Source: Corallococcus sp. NCRR (GTDB taxonomy: Bacteria; Myxococcota; Myxococcia; Myxococcales; Myxococcaceae). Taken from it: a stretch of DNA of 64,000 bases. Shown here piece after piece: positions 37,715 to 45,622 of the stretch (its first letter is position 1; each line of letters begins with the position of its first letter). The DNA lies in the NCBI RefSeq assembly GCF_026965535.1, contig NZ_CP114039.1, positions 9,221,461-9,285,460 of the forward strand, read 5' to 3'. The notes beneath the pieces were generated by a model. It was not told where the DNA came from. It did not search any database and saw only the letters and a program-made list of their open reading frames with translations. The position numbers and the translations under genes were made by a program.

Positions 37715-38271
37715 TCACCGCCCTCCTCGTCGCGGGGCTGATGGCCTGCACCACCCCGCCCCGGCCCCGGCCCTCCGCCCCTGGCGAGCCGTTGCCGGAG
37801 CTGCGCCTGGCCCCCGCCGCCCTCGGCACGTCCGTGAGCCTGGCGCAGCAGCTCGTGTTCGCGCACGAGCAGGACCCCGGAGGCCCCCGCTCGCTAGAGG
37901 CGCTCCTGGAGGTGGACCCGGCCCGGATGCAGCTGGCCGGGCTGGCCATGGGGCACCGCATCCTCACCCTGCGCTGGGATGGCAGCCGCCTGGACGAGGA
38001 GCGGGACCCCCGCGTGCCCGCCCAGTTCAACTCCGCCCTGGTGTTGCGGGACGTGCAGCTCGTCTACTGGCCGGCCGACGCCGTGCGCGCCGCCCTGCCC
38101 GCCGGCTGGACGCTGGAGGATGGCCCCACCCGGCGGACCCTGTCGAAGAACGGCAGGGAATGGGTGACGGTGCGCTACGATGGCACCCCGCGCTGGGAAG
38201 GGCGCACGCAGCTCATCAACCACTCCGAGCACTACCAGCTCACCATCGACTCGCACGTCGCCGACGAGTGA
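37702..38271 (+). CDS. DUF3261 family lipoprotein
   Basis: A 189-residue lipoprotein. The GTG start at 37702 lies within the end of the flavoprotein gene, and the signal ends in LVAGLMAC. The mature protein has the two-lobe pattern of DUF3261 (GTSVSLAQQLVF, then ALVLRDVQLVYWP and TVRYDGTPRWEGRTQL). It is a regular member of aryl polyene clusters and may act with LolA and the exporter as an outer-membrane acceptor, similar to LolB (inference). Confidence 0.85.
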   Translation: MRGVITALLVAGLMACTTPPRPRPSAPGEPLPELRLAPAALGTSVSLAQQLVFAHEQDPGGPRSLEALLEVDPARMQLAGLAMGHRILTLRWDGSRLDEERDPRVPAQFNSALVLRDVQLVYWPADAVRAALPAGWTLEDGPTRRTLSKNGREWVTVRYDGTPRWEGRTQLINHSEHYQLTIDSHVADE

Positions 38272-38277
38272 CACCCC

Positions 38278-39459
38278 ATGCCTCCTCCTGTCTTCCTCAA
38301 CCAGCTGGGCCTCGTCTGCGCGTTGGGCTCCGGGAAGCAGGAGGTGGCCCGGGCGCTGTTCGCGGACACCGTCTCTGGCGTCGCTTCGCATGCCGGGTAC
38401 GCGGACCGGCCGCTGCACCTGGGCGTCGTCACCGCCCCCCTCGCGGCGCAGGACGCGCTGCCCCCTTCGCAGCACAGCCGCAACAACGCGCTGCTGCTCA
38501 CCGCGCTGGAGCAGGTGCGCCCCGGGATTGACGCCGCCATCGCCCGCTTCGGCCCCGCGCGCGTGGCGGTGGTGCTGGGCACCAGCACGTCCGGCGTTGG
38601 CGAAGGAGAAGCGGCCATGGCCGCCCACCTGGCCACGGGCGAGCTGCCGGCCCACTTCCATCTTCAGCAGCAGGAGCTGGGCTCCCCCGCGCTGGCGCTC
38701 GCGCACGTGCTGGGCACTTGCGGCCCCGCGTACGTCATCTCCACCGCGTGCTCCTCCAGCGCCAAGGCCCTGGCCAGCGCGGCGCGGATGCTGCGCGCGG
38801 GCACCGTGGACGCGGTGCTGACGGGCGGCGTGGATTCGCTGTGTGGCTTCACCGTGGCGGGCTTCCGCTCGCTGGACTCCGTGAGCGAGGAGCGCTGCAA
38901 CCCGATGAGCGCCCACCGCCACGGCATCAACATCGGCGAGGCGGCGGCGCTGTTCCTGATGACGCTCGAGCCGGGGCCGGTGCGCCTGTCCGGCTGGGGC
39001 GAGTCCTCCGACGCGCACCACATCTCCGCCCCGGAGCCCGGCGGCAAGGGCGCCATGGCCGCCATCCAGGAGGCCCTGAAGCGCGCGGGGCTTTCGCCAG
39101 GGCAGGTGGACTACGTGAACCTGCACGGCACCGCCACGCCGCAGAACGACGCCATGGAGAGCCGCGCGGTGCACACGCTGCTGGGGCCGGACGTGAAGGC
39201 CAGCTCCACCAAGCCGCTCACCGGACACACGCTGGGAGCCGCGGGCGCGCTGGAGGCGGCCTTCGCGTACCTCACGCTGGTGGACAACCCGGAAGGCAAG
39301 CTGCCCGGGCACTTCTGGGACGGCGCCGTGGACCCGGCGCTGCCGGCGCTGTCGCTGGTGAAGCCGGGGGAATCGCTGGGGCGCCCGGTGAAGAGCGTGC
39401 TGAGCAATTCGTTCGCCTTCGGGGGCAGCAACGCCGCCCTCGTGCTGGAGCGCGCATGA
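38278..39459 (+). CDS. Beta-ketoacyl-ACP synthase of the aryl polyene cluster (ApeO/ApeR-like)
   Basis: A 393-residue condensing enzyme with the full triad: Cys158 in STACSSSA, His in LHGTATPQND and His in PLTGHTLGAAGA, plus a C-terminal NSFAFGGSNA. It elongates the polyene by decarboxylative condensation on the carrier proteins. It is slightly short at the N-terminus, lacking the usual RRVVVTG strand. Its stop is in an ATGA overlap with the dehydratase gene. Confidence 0.93.
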   Translation: MPPPVFLNQLGLVCALGSGKQEVARALFADTVSGVASHAGYADRPLHLGVVTAPLAAQDALPPSQHSRNNALLLTALEQVRPGIDAAIARFGPARVAVVLGTSTSGVGEGEAAMAAHLATGELPAHFHLQQQELGSPALALAHVLGTCGPAYVISTACSSSAKALASAARMLRAGTVDAVLTGGVDSLCGFTVAGFRSLDSVSEERCNPMSAHRHGINIGEAAALFLMTLEPGPVRLSGWGESSDAHHISAPEPGGKGAMAAIQEALKRAGLSPGQVDYVNLHGTATPQNDAMESRAVHTLLGPDVKASSTKPLTGHTLGAAGALEAAFAYLTLVDNPEGKLPGHFWDGAVDPALPALSLVKPGESLGRPVKSVLSNSFAFGGSNAALVLERA

Positions 39460-39923
39460 TGCGCATCGTGATTGATCAGCCCGTCGAGGAGCTGGTGCCC
39501 CATCAGGGCCGCATGCGGCTGCTCGACCGCGTCCTGGAGGGCGACGCGGACTCGCTGCTCGCGGAGGTCACCGTGCGCGAGGACAGCCTCTTCTACGCGG
39601 ACGGCGTCGTGGGCGGCTGGGTGGGCATCGAGTACATGGCGCAGGCCGTGGCCGCGTGGGCCGGGTGGCATGCGCGCAAGCGCGGCGGCACGCCCCGGGT
39701 GGGCTTCCTGCTGGGCACGCGCCGCTTCGAGTGCAGCCGCCCCGTCTTCAAGCTGGGCGAGACCCTGCGCGTCGAGGTCCACCGCCAGTTCTCCGCGGAC
39801 AACGGGCTGGGCCAGTTCGACTGCACCTTGCGCATCGGGACGGAGCAGGTGGCCACGGCGGCGCTGACGGTCTACGAGCCGCAACCGGGGCAGGACCTGG
39901 GAAGGGGCAACACAGATGGGTGA
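39456..39923 (+). CDS. 3-hydroxyacyl-ACP dehydratase, hotdog fold (ApeP-like)
   Basis: A 155-residue hotdog protein starting at the first of two tandem ATGs. VPHQGRMRLLDRVLEGD and GIEYMAQAVAAWAG fit the dehydratase family of aryl polyene and FabA/Z-like enzymes (His and Glu both present). It would remove water from the beta-hydroxyacyl chain. With the fused domain at 28269-29978 the cluster therefore encodes two different dehydratases. Confidence 0.9.
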   Translation: MMRIVIDQPVEELVPHQGRMRLLDRVLEGDADSLLAEVTVREDSLFYADGVVGGWVGIEYMAQAVAAWAGWHARKRGGTPRVGFLLGTRRFECSRPVFKLGETLRVEVHRQFSADNGLGQFDCTLRIGTEQVATAALTVYEPQPGQDLGRGNTDG

Positions 39924-40647
39924 CAAGACGGTGCTGGTGACGGGCTCCAGCCGGGGCATCGGCCGCGCCATCGCGCTGCGCCTGGCCCGCGACGGCTACG
40001 ACGTCGTGGTGCACTGCCGCAGCAAGCGCGAGGAGGCGGACGCGGTGGCCGCCCAGGTGCGTGAGGCCGGCCGCGAGTCGCGCGTGCTCCAGTTCGACGT
40101 GGCGGACCGCGCCGGCACGCAGGCCGCGCTGCTCGCCGACGTGGAGGCCCACGGCTGCTACTACGGCGTGGTGTGCAACGCGGGCATCGCTCGCGACAAC
40201 GCCTTCCCCGCGATGACGGCGGAGGAGTGGGACGGCGTCATCCACACCAACCTGGACGCCTTCTACAACGTGCTCAACCCGCTCACGATGCCCATGGTGC
40301 GCCGCAGGAAGCCGGGCCGCATCGTCACGCTGTCGTCCGTGTCCGGGCTCATGGGCAACCGGGGCCAGGTGAACTACAGCGCCGCCAAGGCGGGCATCAT
40401 CGGCGCGACGAAGGCGCTGGCGGTGGAGCTGGCCAAGCGCGACATCACCGTCAACTGCGTGGCGCCGGGCCTCATCGACACGGAGATGGTGCCTCCGGAG
40501 GTGCTGGAGGAGGCGCTGAAGATCATTCCCGCCCGCCGGATGGGCAAACCCGAGGAGGTCGCCGCCGCGGTGGCCTTCCTCATGGCGGAAGACGCGGCCT
40601 ACATCACGCGGCAGGTGATTTCGGTGAACGGGGGGATGATCGGATGA
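39916..40647 (+). CDS. 3-ketoacyl-ACP reductase (FabG/ApeQ-like)
   Basis: A 243-residue short-chain dehydrogenase with the cofactor loop VTGSSRGIG, an Asp near the end of beta-3, NAGIARDN, catalytic Ser in SSVSG, and YSAAKAG for the Tyr-Lys pair. It reduces the keto group in each polyene elongation cycle. GAAGGGG lies ahead of the ATG, and the start overlaps the previous stop by 8 bases. The C-terminus VISVNGGMIG is typical of FabG. Confidence 0.95.
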   Translation: MGDKTVLVTGSSRGIGRAIALRLARDGYDVVVHCRSKREEADAVAAQVREAGRESRVLQFDVADRAGTQAALLADVEAHGCYYGVVCNAGIARDNAFPAMTAEEWDGVIHTNLDAFYNVLNPLTMPMVRRRKPGRIVTLSSVSGLMGNRGQVNYSAAKAGIIGATKALAVELAKRDITVNCVAPGLIDTEMVPPEVLEEALKIIPARRMGKPEEVAAAVAFLMAEDAAYITRQVISVNGGMIG

Positions 40648-41882
40648 AGCGCGTGGTGGTCACCGGAGTCGGTGCGCTGAGCCCCCTGGGCCATGACTGG
40701 AAGACGGTCGAGGCGTCGCTGCGCGCGCGCCAGAACGCCGTCCAGGTGATGGAGCCCTGGAAGCAGTACGAAGGTCTGAACACGCGGCTGGGCGCGCCCG
40801 CCCAGCCCTTCGAATTGCCCCCGTCCACGTACTCGCGCAAGACGACGCGCACCATGGGCCGCGTGGCGCTGATGGCGACGCGGGCCAGCGAGCTGGCGCT
40901 CCAGGACGCGGGCCTGTTGGGCAGCCCCCTGGTGAAGAGCGGGAAGATGGGCATCGCCTACGGCTCCTCCGCGGGGACGCCGGAGAACATGGGCGACTTC
41001 GGGAAGATGATCACCCACAAGACGACGGAGGGCATCACCGCGACGACGTACCTGCGGATGATGTCCCATACGGCGGCGGTGAACATCGGCGTCTTCTTCG
41101 GCGTCACCGGGCGCATCATCACCACGTCCAGCGCGTGCACCTCCGGCAGCCAGGGCATCGGCTACGCGTACGAGGCGATCAAACTGGGCCGCCAGGTGGC
41201 GATGCTCGCGGGCGGCGCGGAGGAACTGGACGCCACGGGCGCGGCGGTGTTCGACACCCTCTTCGCCACCAGCACGAAGCACAACGAAGCGCCGCACCAG
41301 TCCCCTCGCCCCTTCCACGCCGAGCGCGACGGGCTGGTGCTGGGCGAGGGCGCGTGCACGCTGGTGCTGGAGGAGTTGGAGCACGCGAAGGCGCGCGGCG
41401 CCACCATCCACGCGGAGCTGTTGGGCTACGGCACCAACAGCGACGGCCGCCACGTGACGCAGCCCAACGCGGACACCATGGCGGAGGCCATGCGGCTGGC
41501 GCTGGAGGACGCGGGCGTTCCGGCGTCCGCCATCCCCTACGTCAACGCGCACGGCACGGCGACGGACACGGGCGACGTGGCGGAGAGCGCGGCGACGAAG
41601 TCCGTCTTCGGGGAGAAGGTCGCCATCTCCAGCCTCAAGAGCTACATGGGCCACACGCTGGGGGCCTGCGGCGCGCTGGAGGCGTGGATGTCCATCCAGA
41701 TGATGCGCTCGGACTGGTTCGCGCCCACGCTGCACCTGACGGCGGACTCCGTGGATCCGAAGTGCGCGCCGCTGGACTATGTCACGGGTGAGGGACGTGC
41801 TTTGCAGACGGACCTGGTGATGAGCAACAACTTCGCCTTCGGCGGCATCAACACGTCGTTGATCTTCCGCCGCTGGCCCTGA
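40644..41882 (+). CDS. Beta-ketoacyl-ACP synthase II-type (FabF/ApeR-like)
   Basis: A 412-residue FabF-type enzyme with KRVVVTGVGALSPLG at the N-terminus, Cys165 in SSACTSGSQG, His in NAHGTATDTGD and His in SYMGHTLGACGA. It is the second complete ketosynthase of the operon; one may form the first condensation on the aryl starter and the other extend. It starts in an ATGA overlap with the reductase stop. Confidence 0.94.
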   Translation: MKRVVVTGVGALSPLGHDWKTVEASLRARQNAVQVMEPWKQYEGLNTRLGAPAQPFELPPSTYSRKTTRTMGRVALMATRASELALQDAGLLGSPLVKSGKMGIAYGSSAGTPENMGDFGKMITHKTTEGITATTYLRMMSHTAAVNIGVFFGVTGRIITTSSACTSGSQGIGYAYEAIKLGRQVAMLAGGAEELDATGAAVFDTLFATSTKHNEAPHQSPRPFHAERDGLVLGEGACTLVLEELEHAKARGATIHAELLGYGTNSDGRHVTQPNADTMAEAMRLALEDAGVPASAIPYVNAHGTATDTGDVAESAATKSVFGEKVAISSLKSYMGHTLGACGALEAWMSIQMMRSDWFAPTLHLTADSVDPKCAPLDYVTGEGRALQTDLVMSNNFAFGGINTSLIFRRWP

Positions 41883-41899
41883 TGACTGGAGCCCCCGCC

Positions 41900-42331
41900 A
41901 TGAAGAAAGCCCTCCTGTTGCTGGCCCTGACCGCCGCGAGCCCCGCCCTGGCGCGCGACACCGTGACGAAGGTGAAGCTGGCGGACGTGATGGCCCTGCC
42001 CGAAGCCAAGGAGAAGCTGGACGGCTCGGTGAAGTTCTTCCTGGACGGCGCGAAGACGCCCAAGGTGCTCAAGACGCTGGGCAGCGACACCACGAACAAG
42101 AAGACCAACGGCGTGGGCAAGTCGGACGACTACGCCTGCAAGTGGGCCGCCCTCTCCGCGCTCATCGCCCTGCAGGAGGGCGCGAAGAAGAACGGCGCCA
42201 ACGCGGTGGTCAACATCGTCAGCTACTACAAGAAGGTGGAGTCCAAGAGCGCCACCGAAATCGAGTGCCACGCCGGCAGCTTCGTCACCGGCGTCGCGCT
42301 CAAGGGCGACTACGCCACCATCTCGAAGTAG
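41900..42331 (+). CDS. Small secreted aryl polyene-cluster protein (often misnamed excinuclease)
   Basis: A 143-residue protein with a cleavable signal peptide (MKKALLLLALTAASPALA). GGAG lies 8 bases before the ATG at 41900, so the ATG at 41882 is not preferred. The mature part ends with NAVVNIVSYYKK, a Cys, and FVTGVALKGDYATI. It is similar to short periplasmic proteins seen in aryl polyene clusters and sometimes labelled 'excinuclease', but I see no ATPase motif. Last gene of the operon; a perfect hairpin follows. Confidence 0.85.
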   Translation: MKKALLLLALTAASPALARDTVTKVKLADVMALPEAKEKLDGSVKFFLDGAKTPKVLKTLGSDTTNKKTNGVGKSDDYACKWAALSALIALQEGAKKNGANAVVNIVSYYKKVESKSATEIECHAGSFVTGVALKGDYATISK

Positions 42332-42346
42332 CCCTGAAGGCTGCTT

Positions 42347-42374
42347 CCGCGCGGCGGGCCCTACCGCCGCGCGG
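42347..42374. terminator. Perfect GC hairpin closing the aryl polyene operon
   Basis: Eleven-base perfect stem CCGCGCGGCGG (42347-42357) / CCGCCGCGCGG (42364-42374) with a GCCCTA loop, 15 bases after the operon's last stop. It overlaps the end of the convergent gene, whose TAG lies at the loop edge. It can serve both directions. Confidence 0.65.
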
Positions 42375-43968
42375 GCACCTCGATGCGGCAGACGCTCCCG
42401 GGCGCCAGGCTCCGCGAGCGCATCCAGGCCTCCAGGTCGCGGTCGATGCGCGCCGCGGCCTCCGCGTCGAAGCGGCGGTTGTCCTGGAGCTTCCACCCCT
42501 GCGGGTAGTTGCCCGAGTAGCCGTTCACCGTGGGCACGCCGTGCTCGCCGGACGCCCACACGGCATCCAGTTGGTACTTCCACTCCTGGGCCTCACCGGA
42601 CGTCGGCGCGTAGAAGAAGCTCGCGCAGCCCGGTGCGATGCGCGCGGCCACCGCCTCCACGTCCGCGCGGGCTTCGTGTCTGTCATAGGCGGGGCTCGCG
42701 AGCCCCTGCTCCAGGAGGCACAGCGCGCCCAGGCCCACCGCCAGCGCCGCGCGGCCGGACTCCCACTGGCGCTGGAGGTACAGGGCCAGCCCCACGGCCG
42801 CGGGCACCAGCAGCCACATGCCAATGCGGGCCAGGGCCCGGATGGCCGCCGCGCCGGGCACCCCGTGGAAGACGAGCCACCAGGGCGTGAAGCCGCCGGT
42901 GTAGCGCGACGCGAGCAGCACGGTGGCCACCGCCACGACGAGCAGCAGCCGCACCGCGGGCCGTGAGCGCGCCTGCCACAGGCCGATGCCCGCGAGCACC
43001 GGGGTGACGAAGCCGAAGCCCAGGCGGTGCTCCCACGCCACGGGCATGCGCTGGAACTTGGAGAAGCCGTTCGTCCACCCGTACAGCCAGCTGTCCTGCC
43101 CCACGAAGAACCAGCTCCAGAAGCGCGGCACCATGGGGGACACCTCCGCGAAGGTGCGCAGCCCCACCGTGCCAATGGCCTGACGCGAGTGCAGGACGAG
43201 CGGCACGAGCAGCGCCAGCCCCACGACTCCGAAGCCCGCGAGCGCCGGGAGGTGGCGGCGCAGCGCCGTCAGCAGCGGGCCGCGCGTGTCCCGGAAGGCG
43301 AGCCCGGCGATGAACGCCAGGAGCAGGAAGAAGAAGAGGAACCAGCCCCAGTAGAAGCCCGCGTAGAGCTGCGCCACGAACGCGCCCACCAGCAGCGCGG
43401 ACCAGGCCATCCCCCGCCGTCGATCCACCTCCGGCCGCGTCAGCGCGATGACCGCGCCCACGGCGAGGAGCGCGAAGAACTGCCCTTCCAGCTGCGGGTG
43501 GTTGAGCTGGTTGATGCGCGGCGCGCCGGCCGTGAAGAGCACCGCGCCCACCACCGCCGGAAGGACGCGCAGGCCAAACCCTCGCCGCAGGAGCCACACC
43601 GCCGCGGCGTAGTTGAGCGCCGCCATGGTGAGCGACCACGCCTGCCATGACAGGTCCGCGCCCAGGCCCAGTGCGCGCCACACCCAGTAGAACGGGGCCA
43701 CGCCCAGGAGCACGTCGGAGTACGCGGCGACGTTGGGCTCGGGGTGGAACATGGGCGGGTCCCAGAAGCGCGCGTGCGCCGGGTCGCCCGTCACGAAGCG
43801 CCAGCCGTGCTCCAGGACGTAGTGGTTGAAGCGAACGTCGCCCTCGTCCCCCTGCACCAGGCGAAGCCCGGACAGGATGGCGGGATGGTGCGACAGCAAC
43901 AGGGCCAGCACGCCGCCAGCGAGGACGAGCAGGACGGCGCGGGTGCGTTCCGAGACGGCGGTTCCCAT
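42361..43968 (-). CDS. Polytopic membrane protein, GT-C-like
   Basis: About 535 residues from the ATG at 43968. An N-terminal hydrophobic segment is followed by a loop with QGDEGDVRFNHYVLEHG, an acidic cluster in the position of the GT-C catalytic loop. About ten more hydrophobic segments and a short C-terminal soluble domain ending ARR follow. A lipid-linked sugar transferase role is likely but not proven. The ribosome site is weak. The gene is convergent to the aryl polyene operon and shares its terminator region. Confidence 0.83.
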   Translation of the reverse strand: MGTAVSERTRAVLLVLAGGVLALLLSHHPAILSGLRLVQGDEGDVRFNHYVLEHGWRFVTGDPAHARFWDPPMFHPEPNVAAYSDVLLGVAPFYWVWRALGLGADLSWQAWSLTMAALNYAAAVWLLRRGFGLRVLPAVVGAVLFTAGAPRINQLNHPQLEGQFFALLAVGAVIALTRPEVDRRRGMAWSALLVGAFVAQLYAGFYWGWFLFFFLLLAFIAGLAFRDTRGPLLTALRRHLPALAGFGVVGLALLVPLVLHSRQAIGTVGLRTFAEVSPMVPRFWSWFFVGQDSWLYGWTNGFSKFQRMPVAWEHRLGFGFVTPVLAGIGLWQARSRPAVRLLLVVAVATVLLASRYTGGFTPWWLVFHGVPGAAAIRALARIGMWLLVPAAVGLALYLQRQWESGRAALAVGLGALCLLEQGLASPAYDRHEARADVEAVAARIAPGCASFFYAPTSGEAQEWKYQLDAVWASGEHGVPTVNGYSGNYPQGWKLQDNRRFDAEAAARIDRDLEAWMRSRSLAPGSVCRIEVPARR

Positions 43969-44011
43969 GGACGCCGGGAGCGTTAACACACCGGGCACGC
44001 CCGCTGGAACG

Positions 44012-44042
44012 ACGGAGGGCGCCAAGACAAGCGCCCTCCCGT
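44012..44042 (-). terminator. Hairpin after the RimJ-like gene
   Basis: GGAGGGCGC (44014-44022) / GCGCCCTCC (44031-44039) perfect 9-base stem with an 8-base loop, extended by ACG/CGT across one bulge. It lies ~75 bases past the stop of the acetyltransferase at 44116 on the minus strand and before the next minus-strand gene. Confidence 0.55.
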
Positions 44043-44115
44043 CCCCGTCAGCGCGTCGGCACGTCCAACCTCGGGGCACGGGCAGCCACCCAAACCAGGC
44101 GCGATGTCTGTCCTC

Positions 44116-44745
44116 TCAGAGCAGCTTCTGCCCCAGCACGTCGAAGGCCTCCGCGATGTTCGCGGCGGCGGGGCTGGCGGGGTACTCCCCGGCGAGCAGG
44201 GTCCAGAGCATCGTGTCCCGGAGCGCACCGTCGGGTGCGACGAGCCGCTGTCTCAAGGTGCCTTCGTGAACGAAACCCAGCCTCCTGGCGACCGCCGCGC
44301 TGCGGACGTTGCGGGGGTCGCAATGAATCTCCACCCGGCGCACGCCCTCCACCTCGAAGGCGACGCGGGTGAGCGCCCCGGCGATCTCCGTCGCCAGCCC
44401 CCGGCCCGTGTGGCTCGCTGAAACCCAGTAGCCAATCTCCAGGGCGCCCTCGCCCACCCGGGGATGCAGGCCGGTGCCGCCAAGAACCTCGGAGCCGTCG
44501 CGGCTGAACACGCCGTAGGCGAAGTCCTGTCCCAGGTCGAACAGCCCGCGCATCCGGCGGAGCTGCCCGGCCTGCTGCGTGACGTTCATTGGATAGCGCT
44601 TGGCCCACTCCATCCATGGACGCAGGTGTTCAAGGTTGGATTCGATGGCGTGCAGCGCCAGCGGCGCATCGGTCGGAGACCAGCAACGCAGCACGGTGTG
44701 CTCGGTCCTGACCGTATACGCAGGACGAAACGCGGTGGGAGGCAT
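44116..44745 (-). CDS. RimJ/RimL-type GNAT acetyltransferase
   Basis: A 209-residue acetyltransferase. LRPWMEWAKRYP, then LEIGYWVSASHTGRGLATE (motif A, GRGLA) and NVRSAAVARRLGF are typical of RimJ/RimL enzymes that acetylate protein N-termini or amino compounds. GAGGGA precedes the ATG. It is divergent from the small membrane gene at 44798 with 52 bases between. Confidence 0.92.
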   Translation of the reverse strand: MPPTAFRPAYTVRTEHTVLRCWSPTDAPLALHAIESNLEHLRPWMEWAKRYPMNVTQQAGQLRRMRGLFDLGQDFAYGVFSRDGSEVLGGTGLHPRVGEGALEIGYWVSASHTGRGLATEIAGALTRVAFEVEGVRRVEIHCDPRNVRSAAVARRLGFVHEGTLRQRLVAPDGALRDTMLWTLLAGEYPASPAAANIAEAFDVLGQKLL

Positions 44746-44797
44746 ACGTCCCTCGAATGGCTCGAACCCCTACCGGAGCCAGGCCCTGGAGCATCGC

Positions 44798-44968
44798 ATG
44801 CAAGGTTTCAACGCGCTCACGTTGTTCGCCTGTGAGACATGCCGGCCGGCGGTGGAGGCGGGCATCTTCAACGAGCATTTCTGGGGCCGGCTGGCCATCA
44901 CGCTGCTGCCCTTCGGCGTCATCCTGTGCGTCGTGGCGCCGCTGCACCGCCTGGGACGTGAGCGATGA
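44798..44968 (+). CDS. 56-residue membrane protein preceding DUF2243
   Basis: Short frame MQGFNALTLFACETCRPA... with one hydrophobic segment (LAITLLPFGVILCVVAPLH). GGAG lies 7 bases before the ATG and the stop overlaps the DUF2243 start (ATGA), which supports a real gene. I recognise no function; the pairing suggests a small partner of the DUF2243 protein. Confidence 0.7.
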   Translation: MQGFNALTLFACETCRPAVEAGIFNEHFWGRLAITLLPFGVILCVVAPLHRLGRER

Positions 44969-45450
44969 ACCGGGGGCCACTGCTCTCCGCGGGCGTGATG
45001 CTGGGCGTGGGCCTGGGCGGCTTCGTGGACGGCATCCTCCTGCACCAGATCCTGCAATGGCACAACATGCTCTCCAGCCACCTGCCGCCGGACACGCTGG
45101 TGAACGCCAAGGTGAACATGTTCTGGGATGGCCTCTTCCATGCCTTCACCTGGCTCATGACCTTCAGCGGCCTGGTGCTGCTCTGGCGCGCGGGCCTCCG
45201 GACGGACGTGCCGTGGTCCTCGCGAACCTTCGCGGGATGCCTGCTGGGAGGCTGGGGTCTCTTCAACGTCGTCGAAGGGCTCATCGACCACCAGCTCCTC
45301 GGCGTGCACCACGTGCGCACCGGCCCGTCCCAAACCGCGTGGGACGTGGGCTTCCTCCTCTTCGGTCTGGCCCTGCTGCTCTCGGGCGGCGCGCTCATCC
45401 GCGCGGGCCGCGAGGACGTCACGCCCCGGGGCGGCACCATCAGGACTTGA
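44965..45450 (+). CDS. DUF2243 family membrane protein
   Basis: A 161-residue membrane protein with four hydrophobic segments. The DUF2243 signature is clear: GLGGFVDGILLHQILQWHN near the N-terminus, FWDGLFHAFTW and WGLFNVVEGLIDHQLLGVHH. Its many His residues sit in and near membrane segments, which could bind metal or haem; members often lie near cytochrome oxidase genes. The role is not established. A hairpin follows 28 bases after the stop. Confidence 0.9.
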   Translation: MNRGPLLSAGVMLGVGLGGFVDGILLHQILQWHNMLSSHLPPDTLVNAKVNMFWDGLFHAFTWLMTFSGLVLLWRAGLRTDVPWSSRTFAGCLLGGWGLFNVVEGLIDHQLLGVHHVRTGPSQTAWDVGFLLFGLALLLSGGALIRAGREDVTPRGGTIRT

Positions 45451-45478
45451 GACGGGCGGGACACCGCGCCGCGCCATC

Positions 45479-45501
45479 GTCCCCGGGTCCCATCCCGGGA
45501 C
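45479..45501 (+). terminator. Hairpin after DUF2243 gene
   Basis: GTCCCCGGG (45479-45487) / CCCGGGAC (45494-45501), 8 pairs with one bulged C and a 6-base loop. No U-tract. Confidence 0.45.
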
Positions 45502-45622
45502 CGCGCGTGCCCCGGACGCACAGAACGCAATGGCTGGGATGAAACCGCCGTTTGCGCTGTTGGGGACACGCCCGCGTGCGCCAGAGTGCGCCACCCCGTA
45601 ACGGGCACATCCAGGAGCCTTC

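Noticed and set aside
41900-42331. Excinuclease subunit
   Set aside because: Similar small proteins are sometimes named so. This one is secreted and has no ATP-binding motif.
25669-42331. Flexirubin cluster
   Set aside because: The lyase and polyene genes fit, but the dialkylresorcinol genes darA and darB that define flexirubins are absent from the operon.
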